A stretch of 41,298 nucleotides of DNA from an uncultured Bacteroidales bacterium (GCA_937894795.1 CALCQV010000014.1:1-41298), one strand, 5' to 3'; shown: positions 8,196 to 18,010, numbered from the stretch's first letter. A program made the numbers and translations. Notes: generated by a model not told the origin, from the sequence alone.

Positions 8196-9455
8196 GTGCG
8201 GGAAAGAAACAACATATTCAGCAATATAGACTGGCAGATAACAGTTTTGTATCTTGTTTTGGTACTAATGGGATGGCTGAATATTTATGCTGCGGTATAT
8301 AATGAAGATTACAGCAATATTTTTGACATAACCCAAAGCTATGGGAAACAGTTAATATGGATTCTGAGCTCACTATTTCTTGCCCTGTTGATATTACTGA
8401 CTGATGCAAGGTTCTTCAGCACTTTTGCTTATCTCATATATGGTTTCATGATAGTCCTGTTGCTGATAGTGCTGGCAGTGGGAACTGAAATCTCGGGCTC
8501 AAAATCGTGGTTCCAGATTGCAGGATTCGGACTGCAGCCGGCAGAATTTGCAAAGTTTGCCACCAATCTTGCTATTGCCAGGTTTTTCAATCAACAACAT
8601 CTCAATCTTTCTCATCTTAATAACCGCCTGTTCCCATTAGTGCTGATGGGCATACCTGCTATACTTATATTATTACAGAATGACACAGGCTCAGCACTTG
8701 TATACAGTTCCTTTATACTGGTATTATACCGTATGGGACTTTCAGGCAATTTTCTGTTGGCAGGCCTTTTAGTTGTACTTGTTGCCGTTTCAACACTAAT
8801 GGTAGGAACAACCTATGTACTGTTTCTATTGATTGGACTTGCAGGTATGTTGTTCTTCTTCATGAAAAGGAACAGAAAGAATATTATTTCACTGGTGGCT
8901 TTGCTTGTTGTTGCCATAGGATTTGCATATTCAGTGGAATATGGAGTTGACCGGTTCCTGGGCGATCATCAAAAGGCAAGAATCAATGTTCTTCTTGGTA
9001 AAACTGTTGATTTAAAAGGTGTTGGATATAATGTAAATCAATCTAAAATTGCCATTGGATCAGGCGGATTCTTTGGCAAAGGCTATCTGAATGGCACTCA
9101 AACCAAGTATAATTTCGTTCCGGAACAAAGTACTGATTTTATATTTTGCACTGTAGGAGAAGAATGGGGATTTGTAGGTTCAACTGTGGTTATTGCATTA
9201 TTTCTGCTGTTGCTGGTAAGGATTGTGGTATTGGCCGAGCGACAACGCTCGGAATTCAGTAGGGTTTATGGGTATGGTGTGGCGGCAATACTTTTCTTCC
9301 ACTTTACAATAAATGTTGGAATGACCATTGGACTAGTACCCGTAATTGGTATTCCCTTACCTTTCTTTAGCTATGGGGGATCATCCTTGTGGGCATTTAC
9401 CATTCTCCTTTTCATCTTTATCAAACAGGATATTAACAGGAATGCATTGCTTTAA
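8196..9455 (+). CDS. rodA: Rod-shape peptidoglycan glycosyltransferase (SEDS family)
   Basis: Integral membrane polymerase that builds glycan strands from lipid II with PBP2. About ten hydrophobic helices are visible. SEDS hallmarks are the loop QNDTGSAL, carrying the expected catalytic Asp, the FVPEQSTDFIF region, and PLPFFSYGGSS near the C terminus. It starts with GTG one base after mrdA stops, so its translation is probably coupled. FtsW is the alternative family member, but adjacency to PBP2 favours RodA. Confidence 0.94.
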   Translation: MRERNNIFSNIDWQITVLYLVLVLMGWLNIYAAVYNEDYSNIFDITQSYGKQLIWILSSLFLALLILLTDARFFSTFAYLIYGFMIVLLLIVLAVGTEISGSKSWFQIAGFGLQPAEFAKFATNLAIARFFNQQHLNLSHLNNRLFPLVLMGIPAILILLQNDTGSALVYSSFILVLYRMGLSGNFLLAGLLVVLVAVSTLMVGTTYVLFLLIGLAGMLFFFMKRNRKNIISLVALLVVAIGFAYSVEYGVDRFLGDHQKARINVLLGKTVDLKGVGYNVNQSKIAIGSGGFFGKGYLNGTQTKYNFVPEQSTDFIFCTVGEEWGFVGSTVVIALFLLLLVRIVVLAERQRSEFSRVYGYGVAAILFFHFTINVGMTIGLVPVIGIPLPFFSYGGSSLWAFTILLFIFIKQDINRNALL

Positions 9456-9469
9456 TAATCCATCATTCC

Positions 9470-11218
9470 ATGAGTCAAACAAATCATAAGGAAGAGTCAA
9501 TACTTAGTATAAGCAATTTGGGCATCTCGTTCAAGGATGAGGTTGGATGGAATAAAGCAGTTGATAATATTACATTTACAGTTGGCAAAGGGCAGACACT
9601 GGGTATAGTAGGAGAAAGTGGCTCAGGAAAATCAGTCACTTCTTTATCCATACTGCAACTTTTACCTGATAAAATGAGCAGGATTGATTCCGGCCAAATA
9701 CTATTCAGTCACTTGGGGCAATCAGTTGATTTACTTAAACTTCAGGCAAACGAAATAAGGAAAATCAGAGGCAACAGAATTGCAATGATCTTCCAGGAGC
9801 CAATGTCATCCCTGAATCCGGTGATGAGATGCGGAAAACAGATTGTAGAATCTATTAAGATGCATCTGCAATATAGCAATCATCAGGCACGTGAATATAC
9901 CCTCAAACTCTTTAGGGATGTTATGCTTCATGATCCGGAATATGCATTTCAAGCTTATCCGCATCAGCTATCAGGCGGACAAAAACAGCGGGTGATGATT
10001 GCTATGGCCATTGCCTGCTCGCCTGAGATATTGATTGCTGATGAGCCAACTACTGCCTTGGATGTGACTGTTCAGAATTCGATATTGAAACTGCTTAAGG
10101 ATTTGCAGCAAAAACTAAATTTAACCCTGATCTTTATAAGTCATGATCTTGGAGTGGTATCAGAAATAGCTGACAGGGTGTTAGTAATGAGAAAGGGTAC
10201 AATTGTTGAGCAAGGCATTTCAACAAAAATATTTGGCAATCCATTACAGCCATACACCAAAGGCCTGATGGCATGCCGGCCATCCCTGAACATCAGGATG
10301 AAGAAACTACCCACTGTATCAGATTTCATGGACAATAGCGGAAGTCACAGTATCCCTATTGAAGATCCGGCAGAACGCAGGCTAAGGCACAATAATCTGT
10401 ATGCCACGGAACCAATTCTAAAAGTTGAAAAACTATCTGTTCATTACCCTCTGCCAAAAAAATGGTTCAGAAAAGAGAGACCCGCTTTTAAAGCAGTTGA
10501 CAGTGTAAATTTTGACGTTTACAAAGGTGAAACACTTGGATTGGTTGGAGAATCAGGCTGTGGTAAAACCACGCTGGGCAGAGCATTATTACGACTGATA
10601 GAACCCACAGACGGAAAGATATCTTTTGAGGGGAAAGATGTTTTATCATTGAATAAAGATGAATTAAGAGAGACCCGGAAACGAATGCAGATTATTTTTC
10701 AGGATCCCTATTCTTCATTAAATCCCCGACTTACCATAGGCCAATCAATAATTGAACCTTTAACAGCAAATAGACTTCTGTCATCACATAGTGAACGAAA
10801 AAACAAAGTACTGGAACTGCTTGAAAAAGTAAATTTACATCCTGATCATTATAACAGGTATCCACATCAATTTTCGGGAGGTCAGCGGCAACGCATTTGT
10901 ATTGCAAGAGCTTTGATACTAAATCCGGCTTTTGTAATTTGTGATGAATCAGTTTCTGCCCTTGATGTATCCGTTCAGGCACAGGTGCTCAATCTGCTGA
11001 ATGACCTTAAAACTGAATTTGGGTTTACATATATCTTCATATCCCATGATCTGTCAGTAGTCAGATATATGTCTGACAGGATGCTGGTAATGAAAAGTGG
11101 CAATATTGTGGAACAGGGGGATGCCGATGAAATCTACCTGTCACCTACTCAGGAATATACACGTCGGCTGATAGAAGCAATACCAGGGAAGGCGCTTACT
11201 CCTCCAGAATTGACATAA
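9470..11218 (+). CDS. Double-ATPase ABC transporter protein (Opp/Dpp type)
   Basis: Two peptide/nickel-type ATPase domains in one chain, equivalent to OppD/DppD fused to OppF/DppF. First domain: Walker A GESGSGKS at 48-55, signature LSGGQ at 167-171, Walker B Asp191-Glu192. Second: GESGCGKT at 360-367, FSGGQ at 468-472, Walker B Asp492-Glu493, where DES replaces the common DEP. Each ends in the oligopeptide-family C-terminal extension (for example NPLQPYTKGLMACRP). Both sites look catalytically complete. It should power uptake of peptides or similar solutes, possibly wall muropeptides given the PBP2-RodA neighbours, but no permease or binding protein is in the window. Substrate is unknown. 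It follows rodA by 14 bases. Confidence 0.9.
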   Translation: MSQTNHKEESILSISNLGISFKDEVGWNKAVDNITFTVGKGQTLGIVGESGSGKSVTSLSILQLLPDKMSRIDSGQILFSHLGQSVDLLKLQANEIRKIRGNRIAMIFQEPMSSLNPVMRCGKQIVESIKMHLQYSNHQAREYTLKLFRDVMLHDPEYAFQAYPHQLSGGQKQRVMIAMAIACSPEILIADEPTTALDVTVQNSILKLLKDLQQKLNLTLIFISHDLGVVSEIADRVLVMRKGTIVEQGISTKIFGNPLQPYTKGLMACRPSLNIRMKKLPTVSDFMDNSGSHSIPIEDPAERRLRHNNLYATEPILKVEKLSVHYPLPKKWFRKERPAFKAVDSVNFDVYKGETLGLVGESGCGKTTLGRALLRLIEPTDGKISFEGKDVLSLNKDELRETRKRMQIIFQDPYSSLNPRLTIGQSIIEPLTANRLLSSHSERKNKVLELLEKVNLHPDHYNRYPHQFSGGQRQRICIARALILNPAFVICDESVSALDVSVQAQVLNLLNDLKTEFGFTYIFISHDLSVVRYMSDRMLVMKSGNIVEQGDADEIYLSPTQEYTRRLIEAIPGKALTPPELT

Positions 11219-11567
11219 CCTCTTCATTTCTGAAGGGCTTTGATAGATAACCATCCATACCGGCTTCAAGGCAGTTATCACGTTCATCATTAACAGAGCT
11301 GGCAGTCATTGCATATATTTTAACCTTAACTTTTCTGTTCTCCGCTTCTTCAATCTCCCTTATTTTACGGGTAGCTTCAAAACCATCCAATTCAGGCATG
11401 TGTAAATCCATCAAAACCAGATCATAATTATCACTCTTAAACTTTTCAACTGCAATATCCCCATTCTCGGCAAGGTCAATTATCTGATCATACTTCCTAA
11501 GCATGAGCATTGCAATCTTCTGATTGATAAGATTATCCTCTGCAATAAGTATCTTTTTCTTTTTCAT
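11196..11567 (-). CDS. Single-domain response regulator (CheY-like receiver)
   Basis: A stand-alone receiver domain of 123 aa with no output domain. The acidic pocket is Glu10-Asp11, the phosphoacceptor Asp54 (in LVLMDLHMPELDG), the switch Thr88 and the conserved Lys110 (YLSKPF). The N-terminal EDNLINQ wording is typical of receivers in hybrid histidine kinases, suggesting origin from one or a phosphorelay role. No kinase gene is adjacent. Its 3' end overlaps the end of the ABC gene by 23 bases on the opposite strand, so the transcripts would be complementary there. Partner and output are unknown. Confidence 0.9.
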   Translation of the reverse strand: MKKKKILIAEDNLINQKIAMLMLRKYDQIIDLAENGDIAVEKFKSDNYDLVLMDLHMPELDGFEATRKIREIEEAENRKVKVKIYAMTASSVNDERDNCLEAGMDGYLSKPFRNEEVMSILEE

Positions 11568-11767
11568 GGTTAGATTAGAAATACAAGTACTTTTCGGTCA
11601 ATCCATTCAAACTGACCAACAATTAATAGTTAATACAGCAGAAAGTAACTCTGTTTATCAATAAAAAAAGAATTACCAATTTAAGGACTGATTCTTGATA
11701 CTCCATTAGAAGCCTGAAGCGGCATTACGAAAAATAATTAATACCTTTACAGTTATAATAAAGCATT

Positions 11768-14101
11768 ATGGCAAATAGAAAATCAATAAAATCAATCCCG
11801 GCATCTCAAAGCCCATTCGTTAAATTAGTTGAAGAGCTTTTTCGCAGTAATCCTCAAAAAGCATATAACTTCAGGCAGGTTTCCCATCTGCTTGGAGCAT
11901 CCGACAAAATTAGTAAAGAACTGGTAAATAACATCATTGAATCACTTTCCCAATCAAAAATAATTATTGAGCTAAACAGAGGGAAATACAGGTATAATCC
12001 GGAACTGGTTGCAGAGAAATATCAAACCACTTTGGTTCAGGGAAAGGTTGACATGAAGCAAACCGGGAAGGCTTATGTGATAGTGAAGGAATTGGATGAC
12101 GATGTGTTCATATCAGCCAATAATACAGGCCATGCACTACACGGTGATACCGTTAAAGTGAGGTTGTTTCCAATACGTAAAGATCATAAGCTGGAAGGTG
12201 AGATCATAGAAGTACTGCAACGTTTTAAAAATCAATTTGTAGGTAAAATACAAATCTCAGGCAAATTTGCTTTTCTGATACCCGATGAGGCTAATATGCC
12301 TTATGATATCTTTATTCCAAATGAAGCCTTGCACGATGCGAAAAATGGCCAGAAGGCCATTGCCCGTCTGACAGATTGGCCCGAAAGATCAAAAAATCCT
12401 TTCGGAGAGATACTTCAGGTACTGGGAGCTCCCGGTGATAATGATGTTGAGATGAATTCTATTCTTGCATCATTTGAATTCCCCCTTCAATTTAATCCCA
12501 ACAGCCTGAAACAGGCTGAAAAAATCCCCCTTGAAATTCCAGCTGAAGAAATCAGGAACAGGAGGGATTACAGGCAAATTTGGACTTGTACCATTGATCC
12601 GCCTGATGCAAAAGATTTTGATGATGCCCTTTCTCTTGTTAAAAAAGAGAATGGTTTATGGGAGGTAGGCGTTCATATTGCTGATGTGTCATACTATGTT
12701 AAACCGGGCACACCTATTGACGAAGAAGCTTATGAACGAGGTACTTCAGTTTATTTAGTTGACCGGACCATTCCTATGTTACCGGAAAAACTCTCTAATA
12801 ATGTTTGTTCACTAAGGCCTAATGAAGACAAGCTATGTTTCTCTGCCGTATTTGAACTCGATGATCAAGCTTGCATCCATAGTGAATGGTACGGTAAAAC
12901 AATCATTAACAGTAACTTTCGATATAGCTATGAAGGAGTGCAGGCAATGATTGAAGGAGGTGAAGGTACATATAAGCAAGAGCTTCTTCAGCTGAATGAC
13001 CTTGCCACTAAATTAAGGGAAGAGCGGTTTAAAAAAGGATCCATTGCCTTTACAAGTCAGGAAGTTAAGTTTATATTAGATGAAACAGGCAAGCCGATAG
13101 ATACTTATATTAAAGAGCAGAAGGAAGCTAATATGCTGATTGAAGACTTCATGCTTCTTGCAAATAGGAGTGTAGCAGAGAGAATAGGCAAAGTAAAAGG
13201 TGATTCAAAAGCAAAAACTTTTGTATATCGTATTCATGATGAGCCAAATCAGGAGAAGCTTCTAAAATTTGCCGAATTCCTATCTAAGTTAGGCTACAAG
13301 ATGAATATCGGATCACGGAAACTGCTTTCCAAATCATTCAACTCACTGTTTGAACAGATAGCCGGAAAAGGTGAGGAAGCCATGATTGAGTCAATAGCCA
13401 TAAGAACAATGTCGAAAGCAATTTATTCTACGCTAAATATTGGCCATTATGGCTTGGCATTCCCCTATTATACTCACTTCACATCACCTATTCGTCGTTA
13501 TCCTGACCTGATGGTTCACAGGATGCTTGAAGCATACCTTCAGGGAAAGCCTTCGTTTGATAAGGATGAATTTGAAGAATATTGTGCGCATAGTTCTGAT
13601 ATGGAACGCAAAGCAGCTGAAGCAGAGCGTGCTTCTGTTAAATACAAGCAGGCTGAGTATTTACAGGATAAAATTGGAATGTCATTCAAAGGACTTATTT
13701 CAGGAGTTAGCAAATGGGGAATTTATGTTGAACTTGAAGGAAATAAGTGCGAAGGCATGATTGCAATGCGAAATATGGACGATGATTTTTATTATCTGGA
13801 TGAAGACAACTACAAGGTTGTTGGTCAGCATAAGGGGAAAGAATTCAGGCTGGGTGATCCAATTCAAATAAAAGTTCAAAGTGTTGACCTACAAAGAAAA
13901 CAAATGGATTTCATACTTGATGGTAAAGATACCCCAGACGAAACTATCAGCATGCCATCAAGATCATATTGGGAAATCAACAAATTCAGGTCGGCAAAGC
14001 ATAACGAACCAACCAGGAAAGGTAAACCCACAAAGCAAAATAAAAACAAGAACTCCGGCAAGCAGAATAGAAAAGCTAAACCAAATAAGCGTTCTTTCTA
14101 A
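11768..14101 (+). CDS. rnr: Ribonuclease R
   Basis: Processive 3'-5' exoribonuclease of the RNase II/R family that degrades structured RNA. Order of domains: an N-terminal winged-helix-like region (about 10-75), two cold-shock domains (about 80-230), the RNB catalytic domain starting near residue 250, an S1 domain near 640-720, and a Lys/Arg/Asn-rich basic tail. The catalytic stretch DPPDAKDFDD is at 277-286, with all acidic residues present. Length 777 aa, the helix-turn-helix region and the basic tail favour RNase R over RNase II. A degenerate -7-like sequence TACCTTTA (11742-11749) lies upstream, but I would not call a promoter from it. Confidence 0.96.
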   Translation: MANRKSIKSIPASQSPFVKLVEELFRSNPQKAYNFRQVSHLLGASDKISKELVNNIIESLSQSKIIIELNRGKYRYNPELVAEKYQTTLVQGKVDMKQTGKAYVIVKELDDDVFISANNTGHALHGDTVKVRLFPIRKDHKLEGEIIEVLQRFKNQFVGKIQISGKFAFLIPDEANMPYDIFIPNEALHDAKNGQKAIARLTDWPERSKNPFGEILQVLGAPGDNDVEMNSILASFEFPLQFNPNSLKQAEKIPLEIPAEEIRNRRDYRQIWTCTIDPPDAKDFDDALSLVKKENGLWEVGVHIADVSYYVKPGTPIDEEAYERGTSVYLVDRTIPMLPEKLSNNVCSLRPNEDKLCFSAVFELDDQACIHSEWYGKTIINSNFRYSYEGVQAMIEGGEGTYKQELLQLNDLATKLREERFKKGSIAFTSQEVKFILDETGKPIDTYIKEQKEANMLIEDFMLLANRSVAERIGKVKGDSKAKTFVYRIHDEPNQEKLLKFAEFLSKLGYKMNIGSRKLLSKSFNSLFEQIAGKGEEAMIESIAIRTMSKAIYSTLNIGHYGLAFPYYTHFTSPIRRYPDLMVHRMLEAYLQGKPSFDKDEFEEYCAHSSDMERKAAEAERASVKYKQAEYLQDKIGMSFKGLISGVSKWGIYVELEGNKCEGMIAMRNMDDDFYYLDEDNYKVVGQHKGKEFRLGDPIQIKVQSVDLQRKQMDFILDGKDTPDETISMPSRSYWEINKFRSAKHNEPTRKGKPTKQNKNKNSGKQNRKAKPNKRSF

Positions 14102-14129
14102 TAAATTCAATCACATCAACAAATAAACC

Positions 14130-15269
14130 ATGGAAAGTTTTATAGCATATAATCCCACATCCCTGCATTTTGGCAAGAACATATTAAACAATCTTGGCGC
14201 AACAATAGAGAAATATGGCAACAGGGTGCTTCTTGTATATGGCAAGAATTCAATCAAGCAAAATGGTTTGTATAGTTTGATTAAAACCCAGTTAGCAAAT
14301 ATCAATGCACAGGTATTTGAATACGGGGGTATTAAATCAAATCCACTGGTTGAAGATGTTGATGGAGCAGCAGAATTAGGACGTAAACACAAGGTAAATG
14401 TAATACTGGCCGTTGGTGGAGGCAGTGTTATTGATTCTGCCAAGATGATTGCGGTTACTATCCCTTATGACATAAAAACCTGGGATTACTTCACCAAGGC
14501 CGCTCCGCCTCCAACTTCAGCAATACCATTGATTGCTGTGTTGACATTGGCAGCAACCGGATCAGAGATGAATCCCTTTGCAGTAATCTCCAATCATAAA
14601 GCAGAGGTTAAGGGAAGTTACACCTCTCCATTGATGTTTCCAAAACATTCATTCCTTGATCCTCAATTTACAACAAGTGTCCCATATAATTATACAGCGT
14701 ATGGAATAGCCGACCTGATTGCTCATTGTCTGGAAGCATACTTCGGCAAAGGTGAAGCTACTCTGGCCGACCGGTTTGTCTTTTCTATCATTAAAGAAGC
14801 ACTTGAAAATGGGCCTGCCCTACTCAAAGATCTGACAAATTATGATTTAAGAGCCCGGATAATGTTTGCAGCAACCATGGCATTAAATGGAATGACAATG
14901 CAGGGAAGAGCCTCAGGAGAGTGGGGTGTTCACAGTATTGGCCATATTCTTTCATTGCTTTATGATGTACCTCATGGGGCTTCATTGACTATTGTATACC
15001 CGGCATGGCTCAAACTTCAGAAAAACAAACTGGCGGAACGAATCTCATTCCTTGGTCAGAATATCTTTAACACGTTGGATGTAGACCTGACGATTGAAAG
15101 ACTTGAAAGCTTTTTCCGTTTAATGGACTGTCCGGTCAGATTGAGTGAGATTGTTGATAATTTCAATAGTGAAGAAATTATCAGAATAATGATTCAAAAC
15201 AAAGCAGCAACGTTTGTGCACAAGCTAGATCACAATGATTACAAGACCATTGTTGACCTAATGTTGTAG
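14130..15269 (+). CDS. Iron-containing alcohol dehydrogenase (BDH/YqhD-like)
   Basis: Group III metal-dependent NAD(P)H alcohol dehydrogenase, probably reducing aldehydes such as butanal in the cytoplasm. The nucleotide-binding GGGSVIDSAK is at about residue 95-105. Metal ligands by family pattern are Asp195 and His199 (GIADLIAHCLEA), His268 and His282 (GVHSIGH and DVPHG). Length 379 aa matches butanol dehydrogenases. It lies 28 bases after rnr and may be co-transcribed. It ends 8 bases before the convergent transglutaminase-like gene. The true substrate and cofactor preference cannot be read from sequence. Confidence 0.9.
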   Translation: MESFIAYNPTSLHFGKNILNNLGATIEKYGNRVLLVYGKNSIKQNGLYSLIKTQLANINAQVFEYGGIKSNPLVEDVDGAAELGRKHKVNVILAVGGGSVIDSAKMIAVTIPYDIKTWDYFTKAAPPPTSAIPLIAVLTLAATGSEMNPFAVISNHKAEVKGSYTSPLMFPKHSFLDPQFTTSVPYNYTAYGIADLIAHCLEAYFGKGEATLADRFVFSIIKEALENGPALLKDLTNYDLRARIMFAATMALNGMTMQGRASGEWGVHSIGHILSLLYDVPHGASLTIVYPAWLKLQKNKLAERISFLGQNIFNTLDVDLTIERLESFFRLMDCPVRLSEIVDNFNSEEIIRIMIQNKAATFVHKLDHNDYKTIVDLML

Positions 15270-15277
15270 ACAGTTTC

Positions 15278-17977
15278 TTACAGGCTTTTGGAAGCTTTCA
15301 ACAGATTTTCACCTATGCCAATACGATAGCCCATGGATAGAAAAGTAATTTCCCCCTGCGGATTTATGAACATAACTATTGGGAAATGCATTGTTGACTG
15401 AAATCCTGCTGATTTACCAATAGCTTTAATTAACTGATCATTAACATCCACAGCAAAGGCTGTTGCCTTGGGCAGGTTCTTATAGGATGCGGGATTAAAA
15501 CCATTTGATTTTAGAGAAGAGGGCACAACAAAAAGAAAGTTACCACCCCAACTATTAAAATCAGCATTTAATAAGGGAATATCGCTCATAATATGCCGGG
15601 TTGGTTCATTTGCGGGATTTATAAAAGCAAGAACTACACCCTTTTCTCCTGCTATTTGTTTGAGAGTTTTGTCCGTACCCTTTAAATCTGAGATATTCAG
15701 GCCCAAATCAACAACCCCCGAGATATTTCTTTTTTGTTCCAGTGGCTCAAGTTTTACCTGTTTGCTTAATTTTTCGCCCTTTTTGAGAGTGAAGTATTCT
15801 GTTCTGGTCAAAACACTTCCATCATCTCTTCTATGACCTGTCATCAGCATATAATAACCGGGTTCGAGTTCAAGAGTGAATGGGAACTCTTTTACCTGAT
15901 CACTACCTTCGTAATCGAGCGTTGTAAAATAGCCATCTGTAAATTTCTGGATCGTATAATGGATATAGTACTCAGGTTTTATAGCATTACCGACCGCATT
16001 TAAAAGTTCAAGCCTTGCACTATTGATTGGTGCTTCAGATTCTTCGAAGGTGATATTAACCCAGGCGGCATCCATATAGACCTGAGGCATTTGGGTTGCC
16101 TGATTAATACGAGCCGGTAAATTGAAAGTACGACAACAGGCAACAAAGAAAATATCGCGTGATTTTTTGTCAGCAATACGCATCTCATATACACCAATCG
16201 GCGAAATAGGACAGCCCATATAATTCTCAGTGGCACTAATGGCAATGCTATCATTCACCCAATCTTTGATTATCGCTAATGTAAGAGCATCATTACCCCC
16301 TTCCCCTTCAAATATGGGGAGTAATTTGCTATATAAATAACTCCTCCAGGGCCTGATCAATTCATTGCTTATTCTTGCTGAAAGTATCCCTTGGTGAAAT
16401 ACTTCTTCACTAAAAGGTTGCTCCTCCGTTATATTGCTCTCATCTGTTTTCTGGCCATCCAATTCATCTTCAATTAATTCAACCTTGTATTTAATCATGG
16501 AAAGATGGTCAGACAGATATATTGCGGGTGTATCCCTTAAATCCTTCTCTGAAATGTTTTCAAGCAAGTTTAAAACGGATGGCTGTTTTACATTCTCCCT
16601 GATGTAGTTTGAGATCTCCTCCCAGTTTCCATAACTCAGTGCAATTAACCTTTTTACCCGTGCGGTGTCCAATCCTAGTTCAATTGCCATGGCTTCAGCC
16701 TGCTCCGGCTTCATGAATGTAGATATATAGGCGTTTCTGATTGAATCTTCCTGAGCCAACCGGCGATTGTTCTCCTCTTGCCTATCAAGCGAAACCGATT
16801 CAACTAGCTTCTCAACCGGAGGTACAATATCAACTATTTCAGTATAAGCTTCGCCAGGTTCACGGTTGAGCATAACTGTCAATGTATCGACAAGACTAAC
16901 AGATGCTTTAGCGTAACCATAGATATCTTCCTTTGAAACCCAAATCTGAAGATCACCCAATCCTGTTTTTAATGACGCCAATCCATTTTCATCACTCTTC
17001 TTGACCACCATAGGATAGAACTCAGCATAATTATATATTCGAAATTCGATCCTGGCATCAGATACAGGCTCATTATTATCATTTATTACCTTAACCACCA
17101 GCGGTTTAGTTAAAGTATAGGAGGACAGACTGTTTATTTTTGAGTAGAGTTCTTTCTGTTCCAGCACATCCTCATTTCCATTGTATACACCAATTACATT
17201 AGTATGAACCATCATTGCCCGCTTTACCGGTATATCAAACCAGCCTTTATTAAGAACTGCTTCAGGCTCACACGCACCAAGATACTGCCATTTGCCATCA
17301 ACAAACACCTCCACCCAGGCATGATTATCGTCGGTATGAGCCCAGCGGGGAGTGTATACTTGTCGGGCCGGAATACCAACAGCCCTCATAGCTGCAACGG
17401 TAAAAGTAGATTCTTCACCACAACGTCCAAAAGATGTACGCATTGTAGCCAAAGGAGATGATGTTCGGGCATCACCAGCCTTGTAATTTACTTTTTCATG
17501 ACACCAGTGATTTACTTCAAGGGCTGCATCAGTCATACTCAGATTCCTGACCCGATCTTTCAACTCATTGAAAATAACGACCCTTGCGGTATCCAGATTT
17601 TCATTATTAACCCTGACCGGTAAAACGAAATGTCGAAAAATCTCTTCAGGTATTTCACGTCCCCATTTGAAAAAATCACGGGCCTGAAGTGAAAGGTCGA
17701 CATGCTCAAGAAAATATTCTCCATTATAATCAGCCAGATCACTCAATGGCATATAAGCAAATAAGAACTTTAGCGCTTCCTGCTGCTCCAGACTCAGTGA
17801 CTTATCAAATACGCTGAATAATTCCTTATCACGAGTATGAGCCATCTTTCGGCGGCCTTCAAACTGACTTTCAACTTGTTTACGATAACCGGCATCCGTA
17901 ATAAAGTGTTTCTCACCTGAACAATTACACAGGAACATGGTAGCTGTAAGCAGAGCTACAGAAATAAGTTGCTTCAT
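15278..17977 (-). CDS. Large lipoprotein with transglutaminase-like and thioredoxin-like domains
   Basis: A secreted 899-aa protein. The N terminus is a hydrophobic signal with Cys17 and Cys19; lipidation is likely but the lipobox is atypical. A transglutaminase-like domain at about 145-245 has Cys186 (SFGRCGEES) and His219 (DNHAWVEVF); the third residue of the triad appears to be Glu237 (ACEPE) where Asp is usual. A beta-sandwich, carboxypeptidase-regulatory-like segment follows at about 285-370 (VSDARIEFRIYN). Then comes a helical, charged middle region, and from about 750 a thioredoxin/AhpC-like fold in which the redox site is replaced by NPANEP with no CxxC. It may bind or cut peptides at the cell surface; function is unknown. 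It is last in a minus-strand run after yedK and a small lipoprotein. Confidence 0.8.
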   Translation of the reverse strand: MKQLISVALLTATMFLCNCSGEKHFITDAGYRKQVESQFEGRRKMAHTRDKELFSVFDKSLSLEQQEALKFLFAYMPLSDLADYNGEYFLEHVDLSLQARDFFKWGREIPEEIFRHFVLPVRVNNENLDTARVVIFNELKDRVRNLSMTDAALEVNHWCHEKVNYKAGDARTSSPLATMRTSFGRCGEESTFTVAAMRAVGIPARQVYTPRWAHTDDNHAWVEVFVDGKWQYLGACEPEAVLNKGWFDIPVKRAMMVHTNVIGVYNGNEDVLEQKELYSKINSLSSYTLTKPLVVKVINDNNEPVSDARIEFRIYNYAEFYPMVVKKSDENGLASLKTGLGDLQIWVSKEDIYGYAKASVSLVDTLTVMLNREPGEAYTEIVDIVPPVEKLVESVSLDRQEENNRRLAQEDSIRNAYISTFMKPEQAEAMAIELGLDTARVKRLIALSYGNWEEISNYIRENVKQPSVLNLLENISEKDLRDTPAIYLSDHLSMIKYKVELIEDELDGQKTDESNITEEQPFSEEVFHQGILSARISNELIRPWRSYLYSKLLPIFEGEGGNDALTLAIIKDWVNDSIAISATENYMGCPISPIGVYEMRIADKKSRDIFFVACCRTFNLPARINQATQMPQVYMDAAWVNITFEESEAPINSARLELLNAVGNAIKPEYYIHYTIQKFTDGYFTTLDYEGSDQVKEFPFTLELEPGYYMLMTGHRRDDGSVLTRTEYFTLKKGEKLSKQVKLEPLEQKRNISGVVDLGLNISDLKGTDKTLKQIAGEKGVVLAFINPANEPTRHIMSDIPLLNADFNSWGGNFLFVVPSSLKSNGFNPASYKNLPKATAFAVDVNDQLIKAIGKSAGFQSTMHFPIVMFINPQGEITFLSMGYRIGIGENLLKASKSL

Positions 17978-18010
17978 TTGCTATAGATTAATGCAAGCAA
18001 ATGTAAGAAG

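Noticed and set aside
9470..11218. Possible frameshift fusion of two separate ATPase genes
   Set aside because: One continuous frame with intact motifs in both halves and a sensible linker. Double-ATPase proteins of this kind are common in bacteria.
11742..11749. TACCTTTA as a promoter for rnr
   Set aside because: The last base of the -7 consensus is wrong and there is no -33 box at the right distance.
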